A DNA stretch of 64,000 bases from Enteractinococcus fodinae (GCF_031458395.1 NZ_JAVDYJ010000001.1:2294001-2358000), one strand, 5' to 3'; shown: positions 1 to 9,905, counted from the first letter of the stretch. Notes: a model not told the origin generated them from the sequence alone. A program made the numbers and translations.

Positions 1-830
1 CCGAAAAAATGGCTGGCGTCGACGCTGACTACCACCGCCGTGACCTGTTCGAAGCCATCGAACGCGGCGACAACCCATCATGGGATCTGTGGGTGCAGAT
101 CATGCCGTACGAAGAAGCCAAGACCTACCGCTTCAACCCATTCGATCTGACCAAAGTCTGGTCGAAGAAGGACTACCCACGTATCAAGGTGGGCACCATG
201 GAGTTGAACCGCAACCCGGCCAACTTCTTCGCTGAAATCGAACAGGCAGCTTTCTCGCCAGCCAACATGGTGCCAGGCATGGGCATGTCCCCAGACAAGA
301 TGCTGCTGGGACGTAACTTCGCCTACCAGGATGCCCAGCGCTACCGCATCGGTACCAACTTCCAGCAGCTGCCGGTCAACGCACCCAAGACCGAGGTCCA
401 CACCTACAACTTCGAAGGTGCCATGTGGTACCACCACACCGGCAACCGCTCCGTCTACGTCCCGAACTCCTTCGGTGACTCCTGGTCGGATGAAGAAGGC
501 ACCGTCGATGCTTCATGGGAGAACGACGGCGCATTGGTTCGTGAAGCCTACACGCTGCGTGAAGACGATGATGACTGGGGCCAGGCACATACCCTGGTTC
601 GTGAAGTCATGGACGACGACCAGCGTCTGGAACTGATCGACACCGTTGCCGGTGCCCTGGAGACCGTCATCGAGCCGGTCCTGTCCAATGCAATCCAGTA
701 CTGGAAGAACATTGACGAAGAAGTCGGCCAGCGCATCGAAGAAAAGGTCCGCGCCGGCTCACCACAGGGTGAACAGCAGCCAGGTGGCGATCCACTCGAT
801 CTGAAGAAGCGCCACACCTTCACCAGCTAA
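1..830 (+). CDS. katA: Catalase, C-terminal part (5' end outside window)
   Basis: Monofunctional haem catalase, which dismutates hydrogen peroxide in the cytoplasm. The window opens inside the gene: the frame is open to base 3 with Glu-Lys codons before the first Met. The C-terminal two thirds of the core are recognisable: [32 protein letters not shown], and the haem-tyrosine helix around [16 protein letters not shown]. The small C-terminal helical region follows, and the protein ends with a charged tail. There is no large C-terminal extension, so this is a small-subunit catalase. A strong hairpin follows the stop codon. The family call is secure; the symbol katA is by convention. Confidence 0.93.
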   Translation, partial: EKMAGVDADYHRRDLFEAIERGDNPSWDLWVQIMPYEEAKTYRFNPFDLTKVWSKKDYPRIKVGTMELNRNPANFFAEIEQAAFSPANMVPGMGMSPDKMLLGRNFAYQDAQRYRIGTNFQQLPVNAPKTEVHTYNFEGAMWYHHTGNRSVYVPNSFGDSWSDEEGTVDASWENDGALVREAYTLREDDDDWGQAHTLVREVMDDDQRLELIDTVAGALETVIEPVLSNAIQYWKNIDEEVGQRIEEKVRAGSPQGEQQPGGDPLDLKKRHTFTS

Positions 831-851
831 CAGCTCCCTGAAGACACGATG

Positions 852-882
852 ATTCCGGTGCCCCATTCCGGGGCACCGGAAT
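852..882 (+). terminator. Hairpin terminator after catalase
   Basis: A perfect 13-bp inverted repeat (852-864 with 870-882, 5-nt loop) is followed by a short T-rich stretch. It lies 22 nt after the catalase stop and before the Shine-Dalgarno of the next gene, so it would separate the two transcripts. It also argues against starting the next gene at the ATG at 849. Confidence 0.75.
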
Positions 883-908
883 TCGTGTTTAACCCAAGAA
901 GGACTACC

Positions 909-1577
909 ATGCGCATGCAGCTGCCACCCGATTGGACTCCTTGGCGAGCCGAGTCCCCACTGGCGGGACGCCGCCCGACCAAAGCCGATCTCGCCGTCGC
1001 GGTCCATTCTGGCCTGGGACGCGAGGATGTGCTCCCCTACCCGACCGACGAGCAGTCTGCCGGCATGCTGCGCATGCTCATTGTTGGCATTAATCCCAGC
1101 CCGTGGACGGCATCGGTGAATGCGCCGTTCGCTCGCCCGGGCAACCGGTTCTGGCCGTCCCTGGCACAAGCGGGCATTCTCCCGCATACTGTAGACGCTT
1201 CCACCGGGCTGGCTCGTACGGATGAGCGGTTGTTAGCCGAGCTCGGGATAGGCATCACAAACTTTGTGTCGCGTCCCAGCGCCCGTGCTGATGAACTGAG
1301 CACCGAAGAATTACAGACCGGTGGCCAGCGCCTGGTAGAACGCGTGAAAGTCTTACAACCAAAAGCGGTGGCTATCGTGGGGATCACCGCTTTCCGGACC
1401 GCGTTTTCGCTGCCGAAGACGCAGCTGGGACGGCAGGAGTGGGATTTGATTCCAGGCTGGCCGGCGAGCGTGCAATTATGGGCATTGCCGAACCCGAGCG
1501 GTCTGAATGCTCATGAAACGGTTCAAAGCATCGCTGAAAAATGGCGGGCCGTGTGGGAGGCATCTGGGACGCAGTAA
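909..1577 (+). CDS. mug: Mismatch-specific uracil/thymine-DNA glycosylase (Mug family)
   Basis: DNA repair glycosylase of the Mug/TDG branch of the uracil-DNA glycosylase superfamily, which removes U or T (and ethenocytosine) mispaired with G. The active-site loop reads GINPSPW near residue 38 and the C-terminal loop NPSGLN near residue 193. I start at the ATG at 909 because AAGAAGG lies just upstream and because an earlier in-frame ATG at 849 falls inside the catalase terminator. The protein is 222 aa; E. coli Mug is about 168, so the N-terminus is longer. It is a single-gene unit between catalase and the convergent thrC. Confidence 0.85.
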   Translation: MRMQLPPDWTPWRAESPLAGRRPTKADLAVAVHSGLGREDVLPYPTDEQSAGMLRMLIVGINPSPWTASVNAPFARPGNRFWPSLAQAGILPHTVDASTGLARTDERLLAELGIGITNFVSRPSARADELSTEELQTGGQRLVERVKVLQPKAVAIVGITAFRTAFSLPKTQLGRQEWDLIPGWPASVQLWALPNPSGLNAHETVQSIAEKWRAVWEASGTQ

Positions 1578-1619
1578 CTGGCGCGAGATGTTGCGCCGAA
1601 GGATGAGATGAGAAAAACC

Positions 1620-1645
1620 AGAGCCCCCGGAAAACCGGGGGCTCT
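1620..1645 (-). terminator. GC-rich hairpin with minus-strand T run
   Basis: An 11-bp stem (1620-1630 with 1635-1645) closes an AAAA loop. On the minus strand it is followed by TTTTT, so it best fits a final terminator for the purA-thrC transcript. On the plus strand no T run follows, so it would stop mug weakly at most. Confidence 0.6.
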
Positions 1646-1895
1646 GACACTCATCACTCACACCTTGAAGAGGTAGTTACTACTCTAAGAACCCATCATT
1701 GGGAAATACTTGAGAATTCCTGTAAATTCCCTCTGAGTCTGAGCCCGTTCATGGGAATCGCGAAGGCCCCGGAGGAAACTACTGGAGTTTCGTCCGGGGC
1801 CTTCACTATCACTATCACTCACACCTTGAGGTACTTCAAGAATAAACATATCCGTCTTGAGAACCTCAGAGTGCCAGCTGACTAATCCCTGGGAG
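1646..1895. other. Convergent intergenic region with a repeated element
   Basis: No gene is supported. The 16-nt word ATCACTCACACCTTGA occurs twice (1653-1668 and 1814-1829), each time shortly after a strong GC hairpin. The second hairpin (1762-1804) has a 12-bp outer stem, a one-base internal mismatch and a further 6-bp stem. Confidence 0.6.
1762..1804. terminator. Long two-part hairpin downstream of thrC
   Basis: The outer stem 1762-1773 with 1793-1804 is a perfect 12 bp. The inner stem is GAAACT (1775-1780) with AGTTTC (1786-1791), with a 5-nt loop. There is no clear T run on either side, so it may be a processing or stability hairpin rather than an efficient intrinsic terminator. Confidence 0.5.
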
Positions 1896-3317
1896 TTAGA
1901 CGTGGTGCAGGGTGATGTACTCCCGCAGCGCGGTCGCATCCGCGCCCATCTCCACGGTGTGCTGTTCCAGTTCTAGCAACTTGGCGTATTCCGGCAACAG
2001 CTCGGGTTCGAAGCCCAGTGCCTCTCGGACAATGTCGCCAAACTTTTCTGGTTTGGCGGTTTCTAAAATCAGCATGGGCTGGTTCGGTTTTTGATACCCG
2101 CGGGCCACGGTCACGCCGTCAGCGGTATGCGGATCAATAACCAGTTGGGATTTTTCGTACACGGCCCGGATCGTTGCCACCCGGTCTTCATGCGTTGAGG
2201 TGCCAGAGACCATCCCGAACTCTTCTAAGAATCGTGGCTGATGATCTGACAGGTCTAGGGTGCCGGTGGTGTCTAGCTGCCGCCAGGCTTCCGCCAGCTG
2301 ACCCTGATCCTGGTCCAGGACCAGGTAGACAAACCGTTCGAGGTTCGACGCCTTCGAAATATCCATCGACGGGGATGACGTGGCCAGGGTGTTGGCTGCC
2401 GAGCGTGGCTCGTACTTTCCGGACCGGAAGAACTCATCGAGCACGTTGTTCTCATTGGTGGCTAGTACCAGCGTGTCAATGGGCAGTCCCATCTGGCGGG
2501 CGAGCTGACCGGAGAAGATATTGCCGAAGTTGCCCGATGGGACAGCAAACGAGACGCCGAAGCCTGCGCGTTGGTCTTCGGGGATCCCGTTGGTCACGCG
2601 TAGCCAGGCCCAGAAGTAATAGACCGACTGGGCAATCAGCCGACCTAAGTTGATCGAGTTGACCGTACCCAACGAGTGGGCCGCTTTGAACTCGAGGTCG
2701 CCGTTGAGCTCTTTGACCAGGTTTTGGGCATCATCAAAGACCCCGTCGATGACGATGTTGTGCACGTTGTCGTCGGTGAGCGTGTACATCTGCGCGCGCT
2801 GGAATTTCGACATCCGGCCTTTAGGCGAGAGCATAAACACGCCGATATTCGGCTTCGACCGGAAAGCGTACTCGGCAGCAGACCCGGTATCCCCCGAGGT
2901 CGCGCCAAGAATGTTCAGCGTCTGGTCGCGCTGTTTCAGCACATATGGCAGCGCTTCACCCAGAAACTGCATGGCCATGTCTTTGAACGCCAGGGTCGGG
3001 CCTTGCGATAGGTCCACCAAGGCGGCCATCTGATCGATCGGGGTCAGCGGCACGATGATATCGGCGTTGAACTGAGAGCCGTAAGCGGCCTGGCATAGTT
3101 CAGCCAGATCCTCGCGCGGGATATCCGTCCAGTACAGGCCGATGACTTCGGTGGCCAGTTCTGGGTACGTCAGTTCCCGCCAGGACTCAATGGTCTCAGG
3201 TGTGACGGTCGGGATGGTTTCGGGCACCACCAGTCCGCCATCCGGAGCGAGCCCTTCGAGCAGCACATCGGAGAAGTTCGACGGGGACATCCCGCCACGC
3301 GTAGATACGTATTGCAT
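1896..3317 (-). CDS. thrC: Threonine synthase
   Basis: PLP enzyme that converts O-phospho-L-homoserine to L-threonine, the last step of threonine synthesis. At 473 aa it has the long fungal/enterobacterial architecture. The N-terminus MQYVSTRGG is typical, and the PLP lysine sits in GPTLAFKDMAMQF near residue 112, followed by the glycine-rich phosphate loop GATSGDTGSAAE. The start lies 7 nt after the purA stop, so the two form an operon. No threonine-rich leader peptide was seen upstream, and expression probably follows purA. Confidence 0.95.
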   Translation of the reverse strand: MQYVSTRGGMSPSNFSDVLLEGLAPDGGLVVPETIPTVTPETIESWRELTYPELATEVIGLYWTDIPREDLAELCQAAYGSQFNADIIVPLTPIDQMAALVDLSQGPTLAFKDMAMQFLGEALPYVLKQRDQTLNILGATSGDTGSAAEYAFRSKPNIGVFMLSPKGRMSKFQRAQMYTLTDDNVHNIVIDGVFDDAQNLVKELNGDLEFKAAHSLGTVNSINLGRLIAQSVYYFWAWLRVTNGIPEDQRAGFGVSFAVPSGNFGNIFSGQLARQMGLPIDTLVLATNENNVLDEFFRSGKYEPRSAANTLATSSPSMDISKASNLERFVYLVLDQDQGQLAEAWRQLDTTGTLDLSDHQPRFLEEFGMVSGTSTHEDRVATIRAVYEKSQLVIDPHTADGVTVARGYQKPNQPMLILETAKPEKFGDIVREALGFEPELLPEYAKLLELEQHTVEMGADATALREYITLHHV

Positions 3318-3324
3318 AACGGCC

Positions 3325-4617
3325 TTAGTCTTCGTAGATCAGATCGCGGACTTGGATGACTTCGTCGCGGCCGGGGCCGACACCCACACCGGAAATGCGC
3401 ACACCGGCCAGCTCTTCGAGCTTGGCAATGTAGTTGCGGGCGTTTGCTGGCAAATCTTCGAGCGTTCGGCACCCAGAAATGTCTTCGTCCCAGCCCGGGA
3501 AGTATTCGTAGATCGGTTTGGCGTGGTGGAATTCGGTTTGGGTCATCGGCATGCTGTCGTGACGGACCCCATCAACGTCATAGGCGACACAAACCGGGAT
3601 CTCCTTGATGCCGGTCAAGACATCGAGTTTCGTCACGAAGTAGTCGGTGAACCCGTTGATCATCGCGGCCTGGCGAGCCATAACGGCGTCGTACCAACCG
3701 GTGCGGCGTGGACGTCCGGTGTTGACACCGAACTCTCCGCCGGTGGTGCGCAGTTGTTCGCCCATCTCGTCAAAGAGTTCGGTGGGGAACGGGCCGGCAC
3801 CTACGCGGGTGGTGTAGGCCTTGACGATGCCGATCGTGCGCGTGAATCGGGTGGGACCGATGCCAGCGCCAACGGATGCACCCCCGGCGGTCGGGTTTGA
3901 GGAGGTCACGAACGGGTAGGTGCCGTGGTCAACATCCAAGAAGGTGGCCTGGCCGCCTTCCATGAGCACGACTTTGTCGTCGTCGAGGGCCTCATTGAGC
4001 ATCCGCACCGAGTCCACAACCATCGGGCGCAACCGGTCGGCGTAACCCAGGAAGTATTCAACGATCTCATCGACGGTGAAGGCTCGGCGGTTATACAGTT
4101 TGACCAGCAGTTCGTTTTTCTGGCGTAGTGCACCTTCAATTTTTTGGCGCAGAATCGACTCGTCGTAGAGGTCTTGGACGCGAATGCCCAAGCGTGCGAC
4201 TTTGTCTTGGTAGGTCGGGCCAATACCGCGGCCGGTGGTGCCGATGGCGCGTTTACCTAAGAAGCGCTCGGTGACCTTATCGAGGGTCTGGTGGTACGGG
4301 GCAACCAGGTGCGCGTTGGCAGAGATCCGCAGGTGTGAGGTGTCGTGGCCACGGGATTCGAGTCCGTCGATCTCTTCGAAGAGCGCCTCGAGGTTGATCA
4401 CCACGCCGTTGCCAATCACGGAGATGGCCTGTGGGGACAGAATCCCTGCGGGTAGCAGCTTGAGTTCAAACTTTTCACCGTTAACGACCACAGTGTGCCC
4501 GGCGTTATTTCCGCCGTTTGGTTTAACGACGTAATCAACGCGTCCACCCAGTAAGTCAGTTGCTTTGCCCTTGCCCTCGTCGCCCCATTGGGCTCCAACG
4601 ATTGCGATTGCTGGCAT
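3325..4617 (-). CDS. purA: Adenylosuccinate synthetase
   Basis: Joins IMP and aspartate using GTP to give adenylosuccinate, the committed step to AMP. The protein is 430 aa, the usual family length. The GTP-binding loop GDEGKGK is at residues 12-18, and the IMP-site segment GTTGRGIGP is present. I chose the ATG at 4617 because [18 protein letters not shown] is the canonical N-terminus and GGGAGAG lies about 9 nt upstream; longer in-frame starts are not supported. First gene of purA-thrC. Confidence 0.96.
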   Translation of the reverse strand: MPAIAIVGAQWGDEGKGKATDLLGGRVDYVVKPNGGNNAGHTVVVNGEKFELKLLPAGILSPQAISVIGNGVVINLEALFEEIDGLESRGHDTSHLRISANAHLVAPYHQTLDKVTERFLGKRAIGTTGRGIGPTYQDKVARLGIRVQDLYDESILRQKIEGALRQKNELLVKLYNRRAFTVDEIVEYFLGYADRLRPMVVDSVRMLNEALDDDKVVLMEGGQATFLDVDHGTYPFVTSSNPTAGGASVGAGIGPTRFTRTIGIVKAYTTRVGAGPFPTELFDEMGEQLRTTGGEFGVNTGRPRRTGWYDAVMARQAAMINGFTDYFVTKLDVLTGIKEIPVCVAYDVDGVRHDSMPMTQTEFHHAKPIYEYFPGWDEDISGCRTLEDLPANARNYIAKLEELAGVRISGVGVGPGRDEVIQVRDLIYED

Positions 4618-4851
4618 AAAATTCATCTCTCCCACGGGGCGGCGCATGCCGGCCCACAACATAGAAAGGTTCTCGCACCCGCTTCCACGCACGGCTGAGG
4701 GTCGAGAACAGTTACAACCAGAGTTTAGCAAATGACCGTGGTGGTGCGGAGATTACGAATGACTCCCGTCACGTAAGCACCAGCGACGCAACCGGTCAGC
4801 TCCCAGGCCTAACGGAAGCTGGTAGGAAATATGCCTGCGTGCGACACAAAA

Positions 4852-4888
4852 AGTATGGCTGTGAACCGAATCGGTTCACAGCCATACT
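4852..4888 (-). terminator. Terminator of the aminopeptidase-permease operon
   Basis: An 18-bp nearly perfect palindrome around position 4870. On the minus strand it is followed by TTTTTGTG. It lies 25 nt beyond the stop of the APC permease, as expected for an intrinsic terminator. Confidence 0.85.
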
Positions 4889-4912
4889 GCATCGTTGGGC
4901 CATGTGGACACA

Positions 4913-6385
4913 CTAGACAGATGGTTCGACCTCCTCTTCAACCGGGGGCTGTGGGACAACTTCATGGGCGTGTTCGTCTTCCTTGAAGAAAACGGCCCCG
5001 ATGCCAAAGGCAACAAACGGTATCAACCCGAGGAACAAACTAATCGCGAAGCTGCCTCCGGTCACCAGCATGAAATTCGACAAGACCAACCAGAGGCTGA
5101 TGACGATTCCGGCCGAGGCCAACGTCGGAGCGACGAGCGACCTGAAGAACTTTCGTCCCCGGAGGATCGGGTTCTTTGCAAAGAACGTAATCACCGCGAC
5201 TGAGGTCGACAACAATAAGATCATCATGCCCACGGTGGCCACCCCGGCCATCGAGCCGAAGACTCCAACCAGCGGGTCGACCCCGAAGATCGCGAAAATG
5301 GCCAGGATCGCGATGGCGGTGATGGTCTGGACCAAGGATGATTTGTGGGGTGAGAGGTGTCGTGGATGCACATCATTGAGCATCCGTGGCAGGGTGCCGC
5401 GCGAGGCGAGCATGAATTGATACCGCGCGATCACATTATGGAAGGACAGCACGCAGGCAAACAGGCTGGTCAACAGCAACACGTTCATGATGTCGCGGCC
5501 CATGCTGCCCAGCGTGACAGCGGCCGTATCCAGCAGCATGTTGGCATTGCCGTCGAGTGTTTCCTGCGCCGTAGCCTGCACATTATCGGCCCCGTGTTGG
5601 ACCACGAAGACCCACGAGGTAATCGCGTAGAAGAGGCCGATAACTAGCACTGCAGCATAGGTTGCGCGGGGAATGGTTTTTTCGGGGTTGCGCGCTTCGT
5701 CTCGGAAGATCGCTGTGGCTTCGAAGCCAATAAAGCCGGTCAGTGAGAACAAGACGGCGATACCCAGTGAGCCTTCGGTAAAGACCGCGGGGTTGAAAGG
5801 CTCAGCGGTGAGGCCCTCGGTACCGGCAGTGAAGACCACGATGAGGTTGATGATCACTACAATGCTGATCTCAAGGGCCAATGCGACGCCGAGCACTTTG
5901 GCACTCAAATCAATGTGGCGGTACCCGAGGAAGGCCACAATGATCAGCACTAAGAGTGAATACAGTGGCCACGGTAAGCTCGGCCCACCGTAGAACCGAA
6001 TCGTATCGTCGATCGCCCAACCGATATAGCCGTAAATACCGACCTGTATTGCGGTGTAGGCCACCAGGGCAACGGCAGCCACCCCCATGCTGGGACGTCT
6101 ACCTAAGCCTTTCCTGACGTAGGAGAAAAATGCGCCAGCTTCGTCCACGTACGGTGTCATTTGTACGAAACCGACGCTAAAGATCAGCAGGACGAGCGAG
6201 GCGATAATGAAACCGACGGGTGCCCCGGCGCCATTGCCGATACCCATCGCAAGGGGCATGTTCCCGCCGATCACAGTCAGGGGTGCCGCTGCTGCGACCA
6301 CCATGAACACGATTCCGACAGTGCCCAGCTGGCCGTTCAGTCGTTTTTTCTCCGAAGGTGTGTGAAGAGTGATTTTCTGACTCAT
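4913..6385 (-). CDS. APC-family amino acid permease
   Basis: Cytoplasmic-membrane amino acid/proton symporter or exchanger of the amino acid-polyamine-organocation superfamily. The protein is 490 aa with about 12 hydrophobic segments. TM1 contains the family glycine-rich break (AAAAPLTVIGGNMPLAMGIGNG), and the EATAIFRDEARNPEKTIPRA region around residues 222-241 is a hallmark of the family. The C-terminus is an acidic tail. It lies 41 nt downstream of an S58-type aminopeptidase on the same strand, so I infer uptake of an amino acid or small peptide related to that enzyme. Substrate unknown. Confidence 0.88.
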   Translation of the reverse strand: MSQKITLHTPSEKKRLNGQLGTVGIVFMVVAAAAPLTVIGGNMPLAMGIGNGAGAPVGFIIASLVLLIFSVGFVQMTPYVDEAGAFFSYVRKGLGRRPSMGVAAVALVAYTAIQVGIYGYIGWAIDDTIRFYGGPSLPWPLYSLLVLIIVAFLGYRHIDLSAKVLGVALALEISIVVIINLIVVFTAGTEGLTAEPFNPAVFTEGSLGIAVLFSLTGFIGFEATAIFRDEARNPEKTIPRATYAAVLVIGLFYAITSWVFVVQHGADNVQATAQETLDGNANMLLDTAAVTLGSMGRDIMNVLLLTSLFACVLSFHNVIARYQFMLASRGTLPRMLNDVHPRHLSPHKSSLVQTITAIAILAIFAIFGVDPLVGVFGSMAGVATVGMMILLLSTSVAVITFFAKNPILRGRKFFRSLVAPTLASAGIVISLWLVLSNFMLVTGGSFAISLFLGLIPFVAFGIGAVFFKEDEHAHEVVPQPPVEEEVEPSV

Positions 6386-6426
6386 TGTTCCACTGCTTTC
6401 TTTCCTTTGATGCTGATAAACATCCC

Positions 6427-7563
6427 TTAGGTTTGGTGATAAATGGATCGCAAAAGTTCAGGGTCGAGCCCATAAGCAGTGGTGTCGTTGGGCCCGTGCA
6501 CGGTTTCCGCTGCCACTATCGAATTGGTGATCGCTTCTTCGGTTGCTTCAACCGTCATGTCGAAGAAGGTCGTCATCAGCTGTGGAGCCACCATGCGCAG
6601 CGGGATTTCTGCGCGTTGCACGTCAGGGTTGTTATCCCAGGCGTACGACGGCAAGCCTCTGTTGCCGGTAGAAAAGGCGAGCATGAGGTCCCCACTGTGT
6701 TGTTCGCCGGTGCCACCCATCCGGCCGATGGCAAGCGAAGCGCGTTGGGCAATCCGTTCGCATTGGTGAGGTAAAAGTGGCGCGTCTGTCGCGACGACGA
6801 CAATGATGGAGCCAGAGCCTCGTTCATACCCGTTGGGGATGTGCGGAACCGGGACAACCGTCTCGTCGATTGACTCACCAATAGGTTTTCCATTGATCCG
6901 GAGGCGCTCGCGGCGACCATAGTTGGATTGCACTAAGACCCCGAGCGTATATTTTGCCCCCGAGGCCTGGAAAACCCGTGAGGCAGTCCCGATCCCGCCT
7001 TTGAAGTCATGGCAGATCATGCCCCGGCCGCTGCCCACGCTTCCTTCTGGTACCGGCCCGGCCGCGGCGTTCGAGAGCGCGGCGAACACATGTTCTTCTG
7101 ACACATGATGCCCATTGATGTCACTCAACAGACCATCGAAGGTTTCGGCGACTACAGGCAACGACCAGAAAATCTCGGAGGTGTTGCGTTGCTGCACTTG
7201 TGCTTTCACCAAAGCATCCCGCACGGTCCCGAGGCTATGGGTGTTCGTCAGTCCAATGGCGGAGGTGAGTTCGCCGGATTCTTGTATCCAGGGAACACCG
7301 GTCATATCGCCGCTACCGTTGAGACGGTGAACTCCAGCAAAAACGGGTTCGGACCAAATATTATTGTGTGGCACGATAACGGTCACGCCGGTATTGATGA
7401 TGGGACGGGTGCGGTCTTCCGAGGTTTCAGACGTTAGGGTGGAGTGCCCTACTTTCACGCCGGGCACATCGGTGATGGCATTCTCTGGCCCCGTGGGATA
7501 CTCGCCAATGATGATGCCAAGATCGCGAGCCCGAATCGTTTTATGTAGAGTTTTTTTCACCAT
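6427..7563 (-). CDS. DmpA/BapA-type aminopeptidase (P1, family S58)
   Basis: N-terminal-nucleophile hydrolase of the L-aminopeptidase D-esterase/beta-peptidyl aminopeptidase family. The single chain should cleave itself before a serine, and GSGSIIVVVATDAPLLP places that serine at about residue 252, close to Ser250 of DmpA. The oxyanion-type Asn is in VQSNYG (about 214), KGGIGTASR is conserved, and the second conserved serine is in HSGD. At 378 aa it matches the family. Members release N-terminal D- or L-residues and, in the BapA branch, beta-amino acids such as beta-alanine. The gene is followed by a permease and is divergent from a TetR regulator. Confidence 0.88.
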   Translation of the reverse strand: MVKKTLHKTIRARDLGIIIGEYPTGPENAITDVPGVKVGHSTLTSETSEDRTRPIINTGVTVIVPHNNIWSEPVFAGVHRLNGSGDMTGVPWIQESGELTSAIGLTNTHSLGTVRDALVKAQVQQRNTSEIFWSLPVVAETFDGLLSDINGHHVSEEHVFAALSNAAAGPVPEGSVGSGRGMICHDFKGGIGTASRVFQASGAKYTLGVLVQSNYGRRERLRINGKPIGESIDETVVPVPHIPNGYERGSGSIIVVVATDAPLLPHQCERIAQRASLAIGRMGGTGEQHSGDLMLAFSTGNRGLPSYAWDNNPDVQRAEIPLRMVAPQLMTTFFDMTVEATEEAITNSIVAAETVHGPNDTTAYGLDPELLRSIYHQT

Positions 7564-7672
7564 GATAAAAGAATGACCTATATCACACTTTTAGACAAGG
7601 GTTTTCTGGAAATACTTTTACTTCAACGTTGCACTACACTGAGGTCGATATCAGCAGCCAAAGGAGGCCGTC
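7564..7672. promoter_or_regulatory. Divergent promoter region between aminopeptidase and TetR genes
   Basis: This 109-nt spacer must hold promoters for both directions and, if the TetR protein is a local regulator, its operator. I see no strong inverted repeat in it. AAGGAGG at 7661-7667 is the Shine-Dalgarno of the TetR gene. Confidence 0.45.
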
Positions 7673-8275
7673 TTGGCTCGACCTGCGCGCTGGAAAGAGC
7701 GTCGTAAAGAAATACTCGAGACCGCTATCAAGGTCATCGAGGATGTTGGGCTTCAAGATTTTGGCATACCGCAGGTGGCGGCTGAGATGCGTTTGACGCC
7801 CAACGCAATCCGGTATTACTTCGCTGACACGGAGGAACTGTTACGCGCCTTAGCCGCACTGTCGGATGATCGCTTCTTGGCGCGCCGGCGTGAACTCATC
7901 GCTAGCAAAGAGACGTATAGCCAGAAGTTGAACGCACTGATTGAGGCGGGCCTACCTTCTGGGGTTGAAGACTACGAATGGCGCGTCATTTGGCGCGCTG
8001 TGCTGGCAACGGACTTCCAGCTTGATAAGGCACCCGAAGTCGAGGGGATCTTTCATCGGCAACGCGAGCTGTATGAAGAAGTCATTTCAGCAGGTGCCGC
8101 TGCCGGAGAGTTCGACTTGCGCACTTCAGCTGCCGAGGCCGCTATGACGTTGATGTCTCTGGAAGATTATTTGGGCTACCGAATCGTGGCCCGTGATAGA
8201 AGCATTGACCGAGACACAGCACTGCAACTCATGAGATCCTACGTCCTGGTTGTCACGCAGAGGTCAATCGCATAA
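7673..8275 (+). CDS. TetR-family transcriptional regulator
   Basis: 200-aa one-component repressor with an N-terminal helix-turn-helix (about residues 9-55; the recognition-helix region reads LTPNAIRYYFADTEELLRAL) and a helical ligand domain. The start codon is TTG, fixed by the perfect AAGGAGG 5 nt upstream and by the family N-terminus ARPARWKERRKEILETA. It is divergent from the aminopeptidase-permease pair, which is therefore its likely target (inference). The ligand is unknown. Confidence 0.88.
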   Translation: MARPARWKERRKEILETAIKVIEDVGLQDFGIPQVAAEMRLTPNAIRYYFADTEELLRALAALSDDRFLARRRELIASKETYSQKLNALIEAGLPSGVEDYEWRVIWRAVLATDFQLDKAPEVEGIFHRQRELYEEVISAGAAAGEFDLRTSAAEAAMTLMSLEDYLGYRIVARDRSIDRDTALQLMRSYVLVVTQRSIA

Positions 8276-8288
8276 GAAATAGAGGGCT

Positions 8289-9893
8289 TCACCGCTCCGA
8301 TGTGGAGGCTTCCACGAGCAACGGGTAGATCTGGTCCGGGGCCTGGCGATACGCCAGCAGTGCAAGATGTATCGCAGTTCGACGTTCTGCGTGCTGTTCG
8401 AGATTGTATCCGAGCTGCACTTCAAGGTTCTTGAGCCGAGCGTAGAGCGCAGGGCGAGAAATATGCAGCATACGAGCTAACTCTGCTTTATTCGTCGATG
8501 TCACAAGGGCCTCTATAAAGTCGAGCTGCTGTTCCAACGCGCCCCGTGTGCGTGCCCCTCCTGCCAGACTGGCGAGTTCGGCTGTCACAAAAGCCGTGAA
8601 GTGCTCGTGTGTGTTCAGCGTGGCCAGCAGCCCTGGGAGGCCGAGATCCTGAGCGTAAAAATAGGCTTGGTTTCGATGGGTGACGGCAACGTATGCCTCA
8701 GCGGCGTAAGCAATTCGGGCCGCGTCTTCCAGCTGTTCGGCGGATGCCTTGGCCGATTCAGTCTCGCCTGCTATCCCAGCGACCAAAGTACTGCGGCCAC
8801 TGAGACGACTCGAAAACCGTGCGTGGGTAGTTTCGATGAGCTCGTGTAATTCGGTCGCTTCCCGAGCTGGGACGAGCATGTCCACGACCCCAATTTCACT
8901 TCGCGCAGCGAACACTGGCAACTGCTGCACCGAGCCGAGCTGCTCCAAGATATCCAACAGCACACCGGACCAGCGGTTGAGCCGCTCCTCGGTTTGTTGC
9001 GGGCCGGAAATCCGGAATACCACGGGCACCCATTTTGCGGCTGTGACTGGGGCGTACCCAAAGGTTTCGCTCAGTCGCCACTGGACTTCTTGGGCTGACA
9101 GTTCGGTCCCACCTCGCAGCTGATAGAACAGCGAGGATGCGGTGGATCGGCGCATTTCACGCTGGGAGCGTTGTGCGAGCACCGAGATGGCAACGGCCTG
9201 CCCTGCACGCTCTAACACGGTGCGCACCAGTTTGTCCTCAGCCGAGCAGGCCTCGCGAATGATGAGGCGGCCCAGTTCTTCGTCACCAGCTACGACCGAA
9301 TGTGCAGCGGCAAACTTCTGGGCACTGCGCTTATCAATCGACTCCCATTCGACCGGGCATTCCAACAGCGCCGCAGCTTCAGCGACGATGCGACTCGTGG
9401 AAGCTGAACCGACGGACAGTCGTGTAAATGCCTCATGAATGCGGCGATCAGTCTCCACTTCTTGCAGACGCGCGGCCGCGAGATTTTCGTGCACGAACTG
9501 GGTGAGCTCAACGAAACGGATGAGGTCGTAAATCAGGTAAATCGGCGTGACTCGATCCCGTGCGGCAGCTTTCAACGCCGTAATAACTTTTTGCCTGTCC
9601 GGCAGGACTTCAGCGACCACCGCGACCGCACCGGTGGCTTCGACACTATCGAGAAATTGATTAGCGGCATCAAGCCCGCCATCTGCGCTATCCACGACCG
9701 GATCGAGGAACGTGGCTGTAGTCAGAATGAATTCCCCGCCGGGAAGCAAACCTTCGGGACGTGCCGTTTCTAAGATGTGCATCCACCGAACGGGCTCGTC
9801 CCAAGCAGAAACCTCGGGTTGTGAGATCAACTGGGGCGGGGTGTTCTTGAAGATATCCAGAGCAAGCACTGAACCGACTGTGACCTGACGCAT
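8289..9893 (-). CDS. PucR-family transcriptional regulator
   Basis: 534-aa regulator with the purine-catabolism PucR N-terminal domain (about residues 1-130; TVGSVLALDIF and the EFILTTATF segment), a central region, and the C-terminal PucR helix-turn-helix (STNKAELARMLHISRPALYARLKNLE). Such proteins often activate neighbouring transaminase/dehydrogenase genes when the amino-acid substrate is present, and here a dehydrogenase and transaminase are divergent. ATG codons occur at 9899 and 9893. A TACACT box ends 6 nt before the one at 9893 and no Shine-Dalgarno is seen, so a leaderless start at 9893 is preferred. Confidence 0.88.
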   Translation of the reverse strand: MRQVTVGSVLALDIFKNTPPQLISQPEVSAWDEPVRWMHILETARPEGLLPGGEFILTTATFLDPVVDSADGGLDAANQFLDSVEATGAVAVVAEVLPDRQKVITALKAAARDRVTPIYLIYDLIRFVELTQFVHENLAAARLQEVETDRRIHEAFTRLSVGSASTSRIVAEAAALLECPVEWESIDKRSAQKFAAAHSVVAGDEELGRLIIREACSAEDKLVRTVLERAGQAVAISVLAQRSQREMRRSTASSLFYQLRGGTELSAQEVQWRLSETFGYAPVTAAKWVPVVFRISGPQQTEERLNRWSGVLLDILEQLGSVQQLPVFAARSEIGVVDMLVPAREATELHELIETTHARFSSRLSGRSTLVAGIAGETESAKASAEQLEDAARIAYAAEAYVAVTHRNQAYFYAQDLGLPGLLATLNTHEHFTAFVTAELASLAGGARTRGALEQQLDFIEALVTSTNKAELARMLHISRPALYARLKNLEVQLGYNLEQHAERRTAIHLALLAYRQAPDQIYPLLVEASTSER

Positions 9894-9899
9894 ACACAT

Positions 9900-9905
9900 A
9901 GTGTA
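9900..9905 (-). promoter_or_regulatory. Candidate -10 box of the PucR gene (leaderless)
   Basis: TACACT on the minus strand ends 6 nt before the ATG at 9893, which is where transcription would start. No clear -35 element at standard spacing. Confidence 0.4.

Noticed and set aside
1896-4617. Long plus-strand frames opposite thrC and purA (for example 3142-3900)
   Set aside because: Typical antisense openness in GC-rich coding DNA; no ribosome sites or known domains.
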